Program-made: the position numbers and the translations under genes
Notes under the pieces: generated by a model
Told to the model about the DNA's origin: nothing
What the model saw: only the letters and a program-made list of their open reading frames with translations
The model's database searches: none
From: CAYUVH01 sp964448135
GTDB lineage: Bacteria > Verrucomicrobiota > Verrucomicrobiia > Limisphaerales > UBA8199
Assembly: GCA_964448135.1 (NCBI GenBank)
Contig: CAYUVH010000007.1
Coordinates: 62,001 to 126,000 of the forward strand
DNA length: 64,000 bases
Direction of reading: 5' to 3'
Part shown: positions 1 to 8,500 of the stretch, in pieces
Layout: every line of letters starts with the position of its first letter
How positions within the stretch are numbered: the first letter of the stretch is position 1

Positions 1-58
1 CCAGCTCAGGCTTGAGCTCCGAGTACGGCCCAACGAAATCGAGGAAAGGTACCTTCAC
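1..58 (-). CDS. DegT/DnrJ/EryC1-type aminotransferase, N-terminal fragment (runs off the window)
   Basis: Only about 19 codons are inside the window. They begin at a GTG (56-58) that overlaps the TGA stop of the FdtA-like gene as GTGA, and read V-K-V-P-F-L-D-F-V-G-P-Y-S-E-L-K-P-E-L. The V-P-F-L-D start is typical of PLP-dependent sugar aminotransferases of the DegT/DnrJ/EryC1 family, and closely resembles the N-terminus of the full-length aminotransferase at 50657-51769. Next to an FdtA-like 3,4-ketoisomerase, the expected role is FdtB/QdtB-like transamination of a 3-keto-6-deoxy dTDP-sugar to a 3-amino sugar. The rest of the gene, including the PLP lysine, is outside the window, so the function rests on the N-terminal motif and context. 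Confidence 0.75.
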   Translation of the reverse strand, partial: MKVPFLDFVGPYSELKPEL

Positions 59-471
59 GCGGGCGAACTCCCCATGGCGCGCAGGTAATCCTTGTAATCG
101 CGGTAGTAGTCCTTCTCGTCGTACGATTCCGAAGCGAGCGCGAGGCAGACGGAGCCGGACGAGAAATTATCAATCTCGCGCCAGATCATCGGCGGCAGGT
201 GCAGGCCGTAATACGAGCGGTTCAGGTGGAAGCGTTGCTTTTCCTTGCCGTCGTACGCGATGACATCAAAGCTGCCCGACATGGCGATCAGGAACTGATG
301 GCACTTCTTCAACGCGTGGCCGGCGCGGTCGGCGCCGCCGGGGACATCGTAAAGATAAAACACGCGCTTGATGGCAAAGGGAATATGCCGGTCGTTTTCA
401 AGAAAGGTCAGGTTGCCGCGGGGATCATTGATCTTCGGCAATTCCACAATTCGACAATGGCTCACATCCAT
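55..471 (-). CDS. FdtA/WxcM-like cupin, probable dTDP-sugar 3,4-ketoisomerase
   Basis: A 138-aa single-domain cupin matching the FdtA/QdtA/WxcM C-terminal family, which moves the keto group of dTDP-4-keto-6-deoxyhexose from C4 to C3 before transamination. Family features are the start (C-R-I-V-E-L-P, then D-P-R-G-N-L), V-F-Y-L-Y-D-V-P-G-G at 37-46, R49-A-G-H52 and S-G-S-F-D-V near 65-70. The usual H-A-H-K is H-A-L-K here, so the second histidine is Leu54. The start was set at 471 rather than further upstream because the preceding gene ends at 500 and family similarity begins at M-D-V-S-H. It is coupled by GTGA to the following aminotransferase. The sugar substrate is inferred. Confidence 0.8.
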   Translation of the reverse strand: MDVSHCRIVELPKINDPRGNLTFLENDRHIPFAIKRVFYLYDVPGGADRAGHALKKCHQFLIAMSGSFDVIAYDGKEKQRFHLNRSYYGLHLPPMIWREIDNFSSGSVCLALASESYDEKDYYRDYKDYLRAMGSSPA

Positions 472-499
472 AAGGTATCCGTTCGGTTTCCGACGAGAT

Positions 500-1108
500 T
501 TACTGCAAGTTTTGTTCCCGCGGGTGATCTTTATCCCACTGGAGCACATCCTTTTCGGCCAGTTTCGCGAGAGGTTCGAGGCGTTTACGCACGCCGGGCC
601 AGTCTTTTCCGTCCAAAAGAAAGTGGATTTGGGCGACGCTGACGCCGCCGATGACGGCGCTATTTTCCTCCACGCGCACCTGGCGAAAGCCAAATTTCCG
701 ATTCAGCGACAGCACTGGCTGATTTGTGGACACGGTCTTGACGCGCAATTCGCGCATTTTCAAGGGTCCAAAGGCCACGTCGAAGGCGAGCATGGCGCTG
801 GGAATCGCCGTCGAGACGCCGGGGCGGATAACCCAGCGGCCGGATTCAGCACTGTCACCAGTCACGTCATAAATGCCATAGGCGCCGACCGCGGTGCCGC
901 TGAGAGTCTCGATGATGAAATAATAATCGCCGGGACGCGCAAAATATTTTTCGAGCCAGGCGCGCTGGGCGTTCACATCGGTGGCGGAATCCCCCACCCT
1001 ACCCTTGGCATGGTCGAGGTTGCGCAGCCAGACGATGAAGGCGGCGTCATCCATCGTCACCGGCCGCAGACGCGTGCCGTAAGCTTCGACTCGGATTTGA
1101 TGTTCCAT
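500..1108 (-). CDS. GNAT-family N-acetyltransferase (RimJ-like)
   Basis: A 202-aa protein with a RimJ/RimL-type GNAT fold. It begins with L-R-P-V-T-M-D-D-A-A near residue 14, has a core strand around G-A-Y-G-I-Y-D-V, an acyl-CoA-binding-loop region at about 90-110, and the typical late motif N-x-x-V-L-S-L-N-R-K-F-G-F. GNAT enzymes transfer acyl groups from acyl-CoA, sometimes from acyl-ACP, to an amine. In this operon the likely acceptor is the amino sugar made by the FdtA-like and aminotransferase pair, or an intermediate of the acyl group. The gap to the preceding GNAT gene is nine bases. Donor and acceptor cannot be read from sequence. Confidence 0.75.
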   Translation of the reverse strand: MEHQIRVEAYGTRLRPVTMDDAAFIVWLRNLDHAKGRVGDSATDVNAQRAWLEKYFARPGDYYFIIETLSGTAVGAYGIYDVTGDSAESGRWVIRPGVSTAIPSAMLAFDVAFGPLKMRELRVKTVSTNQPVLSLNRKFGFRQVRVEENSAVIGGVSVAQIHFLLDGKDWPGVRKRLEPLAKLAEKDVLQWDKDHPREQNLQ

Positions 1109-1117
1109 AGCGATGAA

Positions 1118-1555
1118 TCAGATCCGGATTACGACTTCCTGGCGGTAAAAGAACATGATGCGCTTGACGCCCACAATGCGCGCGGAGATTTCTTTGACCT
1201 TTTCGACCAGCACGATGCCGAGGCCCGTGCCGGCGCCCTTGCCGTGCAGGGCGTAGTCGGGATGAGACGCGACGTGGATGATGACGATCTCCTCGGGAGT
1301 GGTGCGCAAAAAGACCACAAGGCCAACCAGCTCGCCGTTGCGATCGCGATCGCAGGCGAACAGGGTCTGCGCATCCTGCTTGCCGACGCGCACGACCAGT
1401 TCGTCCCCGACTTCCTCGACCCGCGGATGGCCGAAGCGCTGGAGCGAGTGCAGGATGCCTTCGCGCACCAGGTGCTGGCGGGGGTTGAAAAAGAGGAGGT
1501 CTTCAAGCGCTGAGCGGCTGGTTTTCGGAACTCGTGAGGTGAAGACGAGATTCAC
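1118..1555 (-). CDS. GNAT-family N-acyltransferase, small
   Basis: A 145-aa protein. A GTG at 1553-1555 overlaps the TGA of the upstream ACP gene as GTGA, which sets the start; the frame stays open further upstream, but that part lies over the ACP gene. Residues about 60-130 read as a GNAT core: a strand with E-L-V-G-L-V-V-F-L, a strand I-V-I-I-H-V-A-S-H-P, then the acyl-CoA loop region H-G-K-G-A-G-T-G-L-G and a helix V-L-V-E-K-V-K. The sequence G-K-G-A-G-T-G-L-G fits the Q/R-x-x-G-x-G/A loop loosely. It probably transfers an acyl group within this carrier-protein pathway. Confidence 0.7.
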   Translation of the reverse strand: MNLVFTSRVPKTSRSALEDLLFFNPRQHLVREGILHSLQRFGHPRVEEVGDELVVRVGKQDAQTLFACDRDRNGELVGLVVFLRTTPEEIVIIHVASHPDYALHGKGAGTGLGIVLVEKVKEISARIVGVKRIMFFYRQEVVIRI

Positions 1556-1773
1556 GTTCGCTTGCGGGACTGGACGAGCGCCCAGAGTTCGGTGACGGAA
1601 TTGACGCTCTCGAAATCGGCGGCGCGGAGATTGACCCCGTAATCCGCGTCGAGCATGGCGATGATGGAAAGCACCGCGAGGGAATCCCACTGGGGCAGCG
1701 ACTTGAGGGGGTCGGACTCGGTCAACCCCTCGGCCTCGAGGGCGGCAGCGACTTTGGGCAAAAATTCGTTCAT
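1552..1773 (-). CDS. Acyl carrier protein (second of two in the operon)
   Basis: A 73-aa acidic helical protein with the carrier-protein signature. Ser31 in Q-W-D-S-L-A-V-L-S-I is the expected 4'-phosphopantetheine attachment site, followed by the helix I-I-A-M-L-D-A-D-Y-G-V-N-L. It is not the housekeeping fatty-acid ACP, which normally has D-S-L-D-x-V-E. It lies 14 bases after the KASIII-like gene and overlaps the small GNAT gene by four bases, so it probably carries an intermediate for these enzymes. No phosphopantetheinyl transferase gene was seen in the window, so activation must come from elsewhere. Confidence 0.85.
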   Translation of the reverse strand: MNEFLPKVAAALEAEGLTESDPLKSLPQWDSLAVLSIIAMLDADYGVNLRAADFESVNSVTELWALVQSRKRT

Positions 1774-1787
1774 AGGGTCAATGACTA

Positions 1788-2855
1788 TTACGGATAATCC
1801 ACCATTTCACAAAAAGCGAGCGGGCCAAGTTCCATCAACATCGCGGACCACGTGAGGCCGCCGCCGAAGCCCGCGAGGCACGCGCGGATCGAACCTTTTT
1901 TGAGTTGTTCGGCCAAATTGATAATCATTGCCGTAGGGATGGTCGCGCCGCTGGTGTTGCCAAAGCTCTCGACCACGTTGTTCGGCATTTTGGCGTGCGG
2001 CACCTTCATTTTGTCGGCGAGCTTTTGGAGCATGAAGCGATTCGGCTGATGGCAGAGAAAATAATCCACGGAGTCCATCGTACGCCCCGCCTGGGCGAGC
2101 AGAGTTTCGATGAGGGGCGGGATTTCGGTCTGGACGAAATTGAAGATGGCGGAGCCGTCCATCTTGAGATGGTCCTTGGCGCGGAGGTTATTATCGCCCA
2201 CATCCTCGAGCATGGCGGTTTCCGCGCTGGAAGGAATGCGCATGCCACCGGCGGGGATGATCAGCGCCTCGTTACGCGTTCCATCCATCTTGAGTTGCGC
2301 GTGAATAAGCTGGTCGTCATTCGAACGCTCGATGATGGTGAAAGCAGCGGCATCGCCGACGAGCGGATAAATGTTGCGGTCTTTGGGCGAGGCTTTGCGG
2401 CTGAGGACATCGCAATTGACCAGGACCACTTTCCGGATGGAAGGCTGGTCCAGGAGCATGAATGCCTGCATGAGGCCGACGACAAAGCCGGCGCACGCCT
2501 GATTGATGTCGAGGCAAAGCATGTCCTGCTTCAGACCCAGACGGCCCTGAACGATATTGCTCGTGGCGGGCATGAGGTGGTCCGGGGTTTGGGTGACGAG
2601 CAGGAGCGCGTCCACTTCCTCCGGGCGCAGCCAGCCGCGTTCGAACATCTTTTGCATGCCGAAGACGGCGAGGTCCGAAACGCACACGCCGGGCTCGACC
2701 ACGCGACGCTTGTTGTAGCCCATCACTTCCATGAGCTTCAGCGAGCGCACTTCGGGGAAATTGAAATTCTTCATTTCCTCGACGAAATAGCGTTCGGTCG
2801 TCGGGACGGCGACCATCAAGCCGGAGATGCGTTTGCCGCGGAATTGAAAATTCAT
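1788..2855 (-). CDS. 3-oxoacyl-ACP synthase III family protein (KASIII/FabH-like)
   Basis: A 355-aa thiolase-fold condensing enzyme. Counting from the ATG at 2853-2855, which overlaps the upstream ACP stop as ATGA, the expected catalytic triad is intact: Cys121 in I-N-Q-A-C-A-G-F, His269 in C-H-Q-P-N-R-F and Asn300 in S-F-G-N-T-S-G-A. The end has the family glycine-rich G-F-G-G-G-L-T-W-S. KASIII enzymes condense an acyl-CoA with malonyl-ACP; relatives in secondary-metabolite and glycan loci make short 3-oxoacyl groups or catalyse acyl transfer. Its place between two dedicated ACP genes suggests it extends or transfers the acyl group used for sugar modification. Primer and extender are unknown. 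Confidence 0.88.
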   Translation of the reverse strand: MNFQFRGKRISGLMVAVPTTERYFVEEMKNFNFPEVRSLKLMEVMGYNKRRVVEPGVCVSDLAVFGMQKMFERGWLRPEEVDALLLVTQTPDHLMPATSNIVQGRLGLKQDMLCLDINQACAGFVVGLMQAFMLLDQPSIRKVVLVNCDVLSRKASPKDRNIYPLVGDAAAFTIIERSNDDQLIHAQLKMDGTRNEALIIPAGGMRIPSSAETAMLEDVGDNNLRAKDHLKMDGSAIFNFVQTEIPPLIETLLAQAGRTMDSVDYFLCHQPNRFMLQKLADKMKVPHAKMPNNVVESFGNTSGATIPTAMIINLAEQLKKGSIRACLAGFGGGLTWSAMLMELGPLAFCEMVDYP

Positions 2856-3082
2856 ACTTTGGCTCCGCAACGCTGCAACAGGACCTTGATGGTTTCGAGG
2901 TTTTGAAAGTTTTCGGGGACGATGTCTGTGCCCTGGATGGAAATGCCGTAATTTTTGTCCAGCGCGGCGACGAGGGTGACCATGTCGAAGGAATCGAGCA
3001 TGCCGTCTGCCATAAAATCGTTCGAGGTGGTAAAATCGAACTCGGGCCGGATTTCTTTCAGGATTTCGGGCAATGCTTTCAT
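2852..3082 (-). CDS. Acyl carrier protein (first of two in the operon)
   Basis: A 76-aa carrier protein with Ser31 in G-M-L-D-S-F-D-M-V as the predicted phosphopantetheine site, followed by L-V-A-A-L-D-K-N-Y-G-I-S-I. It differs clearly from the second ACP (1552-1773), so the two may serve different steps, for example one loaded by the adenylation enzyme and one used by the condensing enzyme. It overlaps the upstream GNAT gene and the downstream KASIII gene by four bases each (ATGA both times), which implies translational coupling and similar amounts of the three proteins. Confidence 0.88.
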   Translation of the reverse strand: MKALPEILKEIRPEFDFTTSNDFMADGMLDSFDMVTLVAALDKNYGISIQGTDIVPENFQNLETIKVLLQRCGAKV

Positions 3083-3903
3083 GTTTGGAGCCGCTTATTG
3101 AGCAATACTTCGTCGGTCAGGCCGTCCGGGGTGTAGCCGTAACGGCGGTATTTTTCGAGCGCGTTTTCATTATTGACGGTCACCCAGAGGATAAACCGTC
3201 GCACGGCGCCCTGGTCGGCAAAGTAATGGCGGATGAGCGCCGAGCCAAACTTTTGATCCCGATACTGCGGGGCCACCACCCAGTAACGAAGCACCGACGT
3301 CACGCCCTGCGTCTCAAAATACAGAAGTGCGCCCAGCTTGCCATTGCTTTTTACGCCGTAAACCTGCCGGGCGGCAATGGCGGCGGCCAGTTCGTACGGC
3401 TGGGGAAGCTGGTCGGCGTAGCGATCGAACTCCGTTTCGATCAAATGCATGGCCGCCTCCACGTCGGATTCGCCGATGAAAGCAACCTGCGAGGAACCGG
3501 GGCTGGCGTCGTTGTCTTCGGCGGCGCGGGCGCGCGCGAGGCGCTGGAGGCGATTATAGCGCTGAAATCCGGCGGCTTCGAACACGGGCAGGAGCGAGGC
3601 GAGCGCGGCTTCCTGCCCGAGCAAGTCAATCGAAAGGGGTTCGCCCTGGATGCAGGCGGTGGCGGCCAGGTCGCGGCCGAGTTGCGCAAGATCAGCGGAA
3701 CAGAAATAAAGATGGCCGAAACCACGTTCGCGGCGGACGAAGAAAGCGGTGCGGCCGGAGAATTCGCCGAACAATTCACCGCGCTCGGTCCAGGACTTGA
3801 GGCGGGCCTCCACGGGGAAGAAGTTCGTGCAGTAGCCACCCGCGCCCTCTTTCGCGCGCTGGATGGACTGCTGAACTTCAGCGACCGTGGCGATGGGGGT
3901 CAT
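3079..3903 (-). CDS. GNAT-family acyltransferase with an extra N-terminal half
   Basis: A 274-aa protein. The C-terminal half (about 135-272) is a GNAT domain: V-A-F-I-G-E-S-D at the start, G-A-L-L-Y-F-E-T, then V-A-P-Q-Y-R-D-Q-K-F-G-S-A-L-I as the acyl-CoA-binding motif A, and N-E-N-A-L-E-K-Y-R-R-Y-G-Y at the end. The first 130 residues contain F-V-R-R-E-R-G-F-G-H-L-Y-F and may be a degenerate second acyltransferase-like domain. It overlaps both neighbours by four bases and sits directly between the adenylation enzyme and the first ACP, which makes it a candidate for handling the activated acyl or aminoacyl group. Confidence 0.75.
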   Translation of the reverse strand: MTPIATVAEVQQSIQRAKEGAGGYCTNFFPVEARLKSWTERGELFGEFSGRTAFFVRRERGFGHLYFCSADLAQLGRDLAATACIQGEPLSIDLLGQEAALASLLPVFEAAGFQRYNRLQRLARARAAEDNDASPGSSQVAFIGESDVEAAMHLIETEFDRYADQLPQPYELAAAIAARQVYGVKSNGKLGALLYFETQGVTSVLRYWVVAPQYRDQKFGSALIRHYFADQGAVRRFILWVTVNNENALEKYRRYGYTPDGLTDEVLLNKRLQT

Positions 3904-5435
3904 GACGGTTGGTTGGCGGTGGCGACGAGTTTGGCGCGGTCGATTTTACCGTTGGGATTGCGCGGCATGGCTTCCATGTGGTTGAACACGGTGGGAAGCA
4001 TGTATTTCGGAAGCGTAACCAGCATTTTTTCGCGAAGGAACGCCGGCTCGAGGGCTTTGTCGCACTCGTAAAAGAGCACGATTTCCTTCTTCTCCTGATT
4101 GTAAACGACGCAACTGTTGCGGATGCCCGGGATCTGGAGCACGGCATGCTCGATTTCGCCGAGCTCGATGCGGTAGCCCTGATGCTTGATTTGAAAATCC
4201 TTGCGGCCGAGGAACATCAATTCGCCCAGCTCGTTCCAGTAGCCGGAATCTCCGGTGCGATAGATCAGCTCGGGATAGTGCGGGTTGAGCGGGTTTTGCA
4301 CGAAGCCCTTGGCTGTGCGCTCGGGGTTATTGATGTAGCCGTTGGCCAGCGAGCTGCCGCGCACGCAGATTTCGCCGGGCTCCTGCCCTTTGACGAGTTC
4401 GTTCTTTTCGTTGAGGACGAGAATCTCCGTGTTCCGGCAGGCGAAACCGACGGGCAGCTTGTCCTCATCGGCGAACTGGCGCTCGACGACGTAATAGGTG
4501 CAGGCCACGGTGATTTCGATGGGGCCATAGAGATTGACGAACATCGCCTTGGGCAGATGCCGCCGCCAGTAATTGAGGTGCTTCGTCGGGAAGACTTCGC
4601 CGATGAAGAAGACCTTGTTCACGCGATCCAGCTTTATCTTCGCGAGCAGGTCCAGGTTCGCAATGTTGACCATGATGGTCGGCACCCAGAAGATGAAATT
4701 AATTGGGTTCATTGCGATGAATTCGATGAGCTTGGGCGGGAACATCGCGAGGCCGTCGGGCACGACGACCCAGGTCGAGCCCTTCGCGATGCACATGCAG
4801 AATTCGAGTGTGTAGGCGTCGAAATAAATCGGGGCGAGACTGCCCATGACTTCGGAGCCGTCGAGCTTCAGGCGGTCAAACGCCCAATCCACGAAATCAA
4901 TCGTGCACCGGTGGCTGAGCGAAACGCCTTTGGGAATGCCCGTGGAACCCGAGGTGTGAATGACGCAGTAAGGATCGGTGTCGATCAGCGCTTCAAGGCC
5001 CTTGAGGAGTTTGGCGTTGTCGTAAAGGGTCTCCGTAACCATCGCCTGTTCGATGAGGAGGAGTTTGTCGTCCGCGAAACCGAGCGCGCGGAGCGCGGGC
5101 GCATGCGCGGCGGTGGTGATGATGACGGGCGGGTTGAGATTATCCAGCATGCCTTTGAGGCGCTGGGCGGGAGATTTGACGTCGAGATTGGCGTAGCAAT
5201 TTCCGCTGTAGAGGACACCGAGATCGGCGACGATATTGCCCGCGCTTTTGGGAAGGAAAACGGGCACCGGCCGGTTGCGTCCGCTCCAGCGCTGCTGGAT
5301 GAGCGCGGCGCAATTCTTGGCAAAACGACCGATATCGGCAAAGGAATACTCCCCCGCCTGGTCCCTGACCGCGATCTTCCCTGGCGTTTTTTGCAAAGCG
5401 CCCGATTCAAAATATTCCAGTACGTTTATTTGCAT
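3900..5435 (-). CDS. Stand-alone amino-acid-type adenylation enzyme (AMP-dependent synthetase)
   Basis: A 511-aa ANL-superfamily enzyme with all core motifs: A3 H-T-S-G-S-T-G-I-P-K-G-V (160-171), A4 I-Y-F-D-A-Y-T (204-209), A5 N-L-Y-G-P-I-E-I-T (301-309), A7 Y-R-T-G-D (392-396), A8 G-R-K-D-F-Q-I-K-H-Q-G-Y-R-I-E-L-G-E (410-427) and A10 P-N-G-K-I-D with Lys497. Asp206 in the F-D motif lines up with the Asp that binds the alpha-amino group in NRPS adenylation domains, so an amino acid substrate is more likely than a fatty acid. No carrier or condensation domain is fused; two free ACP genes follow. It is the first gene of the operon and overlaps the next by ATGA. Confidence 0.85.
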   Translation of the reverse strand: MQINVLEYFESGALQKTPGKIAVRDQAGEYSFADIGRFAKNCAALIQQRWSGRNRPVPVFLPKSAGNIVADLGVLYSGNCYANLDVKSPAQRLKGMLDNLNPPVIITTAAHAPALRALGFADDKLLLIEQAMVTETLYDNAKLLKGLEALIDTDPYCVIHTSGSTGIPKGVSLSHRCTIDFVDWAFDRLKLDGSEVMGSLAPIYFDAYTLEFCMCIAKGSTWVVVPDGLAMFPPKLIEFIAMNPINFIFWVPTIMVNIANLDLLAKIKLDRVNKVFFIGEVFPTKHLNYWRRHLPKAMFVNLYGPIEITVACTYYVVERQFADEDKLPVGFACRNTEILVLNEKNELVKGQEPGEICVRGSSLANGYINNPERTAKGFVQNPLNPHYPELIYRTGDSGYWNELGELMFLGRKDFQIKHQGYRIELGEIEHAVLQIPGIRNSCVVYNQEKKEIVLFYECDKALEPAFLREKMLVTLPKYMLPTVFNHMEAMPRNPNGKIDRAKLVATANQPS

Positions 5436-5508
5436 GAGTAAAATCCAGAGGCCCGCAGCTTACTACGCGACTTCCCCGACAGGCAAGCGCGCGCCGCGAG
5501 CCAGCCTC

Positions 5509-8500
5509 TCAAGGCAGCAACTGCACGCGGTAAAACCGCGACGGATGGCTGCCCACATTGTCCGTTTGCGAGGCCGTGCTTGACGCGGCCGTGACATCCG
5601 GCACCACATCCACCCAATTGGTATCCACGCAATTGGTTCGATGCTGCAGCCGGTAAGTGCGTCCAATCGCAGCCGTCCAGGTGACGGTCGCGAATCCGTT
5701 GCTCAACGTGAGCCCCGTGATCACCGGCGGCGGAGCGGACTCAGCCGCCGTGATGGTGACGGTGAAATAATTGGTGGCCGAGAGGGCCGGGATTCCGTTG
5801 TCGGTCACCACAGTGACGAAGCCGTAGGTGCCCGCGTCCTGTGGTCCGGCAGGAGCCCAAGTGATCACACCGCCGGACGAAATCGAGACATCGCTGATCA
5901 AACCACTGAGGTTGGTGGCGGTCACGGCGTAGCTCAGGAGTTGCGCCGGCGAATCTGTGTCGGCGCCGGTGTTGGTGATGACCAGCGACGGCAGCAACAT
6001 GTTCGGGAAATTCGACAAGGTGAGGTTGCCGAGGACCGGCAGGGTCGGCGCCGTGTTCAATTCGTTCACGACGACGGTGAAGACGTTGGTGGCGTTGAAA
6101 CTTTGCGTGTTCACGGCGGCCGTATTCGTATCGGTGACGACCGTGATGAAGATGTTGGTGCTCGGGCCCTGGGCTTCGTCCGGCGTCCAGGTAATGATAC
6201 CGGAGGGCGAGATGGTGGCGTTCGTGATGATGGCACCGAGGGAATTCGTCACGAGCAGCGAGTAGGTCAACGGATTCGCGGGAATATCCGTGTCGGTGGC
6301 GGTGTTGGTAACCGAAAGCGTGTCGAATTCGTAGATTGTCAGGTCAGGCAACCCGGGCAACGACGGCGCGGTGTTCAGTTCGTTTACCACGACCGTGAAG
6401 ACATTGGTGGCGCTCAGGTTTTGAGCGTTCACCGCGAGGATATTGGTGTCGGTGACCACCGTGATAAAGGTGTAGGTGTTAGGACCCTGGTTTTCACCGG
6501 GCGTCCAGGTGATGATGCCAGCGGGCGAAATGCTGGCGTTGGTGACCACGGCGCCGGCGAGATTGGTGACGAGGAGCGTATAACCCACCGGATTGGCGGG
6601 CGAATCCAGGTCGCTTGCGCTATTGGTGACGGTGAGCGGGACCAATTCGTTCACGGTCAGGTCGGCCAGCACCGGCAGAGTGGGCGCGGTGTTCACTTCG
6701 TTTACCACGACCACGAAGACATTGGTGGCGCTCAGATTTTGAGCATTCACCGCCAACGTGTTCGTGTCGGTGACAACGGTGATGAAAGTGTTGGTGCTCG
6801 GACCCTGATTTTCCGACGGGGTCCAGGTGATAATGCCCGTGGACGAGATGGTGGCATTCGTGATGAGCGCGCCGAGCGAGTTGGTAACGGCGAGGGTGTA
6901 GCCCACCGGATTGGGCGGCGTATCGAGATTGGTGGCGGTGTTGGTAATCGACAGCAGGGTCTGTTCGTTGATGGTCACGTCCGGCAGCGACGGCAGCGAC
7001 GGAGCGGTGTTCAATTCGCCGACGACCACGGTGAAGACATTGGTCGCACTCAGGCTTGACGAGTTTACGGCCAGCGGGTTCGTATCGGTCACGACCGTGA
7101 TGAAAGTATTGGTAGTGGGCCCCTGCTCTTCTCCCGGAGTCCAGGTGATGATGCCGCCCGAAGAGATGGACGCGTTGGTAATCACCGCGCCGGTCGAATT
7201 GGTGACCGTCAGCGCGTAAGCCAGGGCGTTGGCGGGGAGATCACTATCTGTGGCGGTATTGGTCACCGTGAGCAAGGCAAGTTCGTTGATGGTCAGATCG
7301 GTTTGCGCGGGCAGGACCGGCGCGCTGTTCAGTTCATTGACGACGACGGTGAAGACGTTGGTCGCACTGCGATTCTGCGAGTTGAACGCCAGCGTATTCG
7401 TGTCCGTCACGACGGTGATAAAGGTATTCGTGCTTGGGCCCTGGTCTTCGCCCGGAGTCCAGGAAATGACACCGGTCGGAGAGATAGCGGCGTTCGTGAT
7501 GACTTCACCGGTTGAGTTCGTCACGGTTAACACATAGCCCAGCGGGTTGGCTGGGATATCGGAATCAGTGGCCGTGTTGGTCACGGTGAGCAACGTCAAT
7601 TCGTTGATGGTCAGATTGGTCTGCGCGGGAAGCACGGGTGCGCTGTTGAACTCCCGCACGACGACGGTGAAGACATTTGTCGCGGTGAGATTCTGCGCAT
7701 TCACAGCGAGCGGATTGGTATCAGTGACCACGGTGATAAAGGTATTGGTGCTCGGGCCCTGAGTCTCCGTGGGCGTCCAGGTGATTACACCGGAGGGCGA
7801 GATGCTGGCGTTGGTGACGACGGCGCCCGACGAGTTCGTCACGGTGAGAATGTAGCCAAGGGCGTTGGCCGGGAGATCACTGTCGCTGGCGGTGTTGGTG
7901 ACCGTCAGAAGCAGCGTCTCGGTGATGGTGTGATTGGTCTGGGCCGGAAGCACCGGCGCCGAGTTCACCTCGTTCACGACGACGGTGAATATGTTCGTGG
8001 CGCTGAGATTCTGCGCATTCACCGCCAGCAGGTTGGTGTCAGTCACGACCGTGATGAATGTATTCGTACTTGGGCCTTGGTCCTCACCCGGAGTCCAGGT
8101 GATGACCCCAGCAGGTGAAATAGCGGCATTCGTGATCACCACACCGGTCGAGTTCGTCACGGTGAGGACGTAACCCAGCGGATTGGCCGGCAGGTCGGAG
8201 TCGGTAGCGGTGTTGGTAACGGTCAGCAGCGTCAGCTCGTTGATCGTCAAATTGGTCTGCGCCGGCAGCACCGGCGCGCTGTTCAATTCGCTCACGACCA
8301 CGGTGAATACGTTCGTGGCGCTGAGATTTTGCGCGTTCACGGCAAGCAGGTTCGTGTCGGTCACGACCGTGACAAAAGTATTCGTGCTCGGGCCCTGGCC
8401 TTCCGCGGGCGTCCAGGTGATGACACCAGCCGGTGAAATAGCGGCGTTGGTAATTACCGCACCGGTCGAGTTCGTCACGGTGAGGACGTAACCCAGCGGA

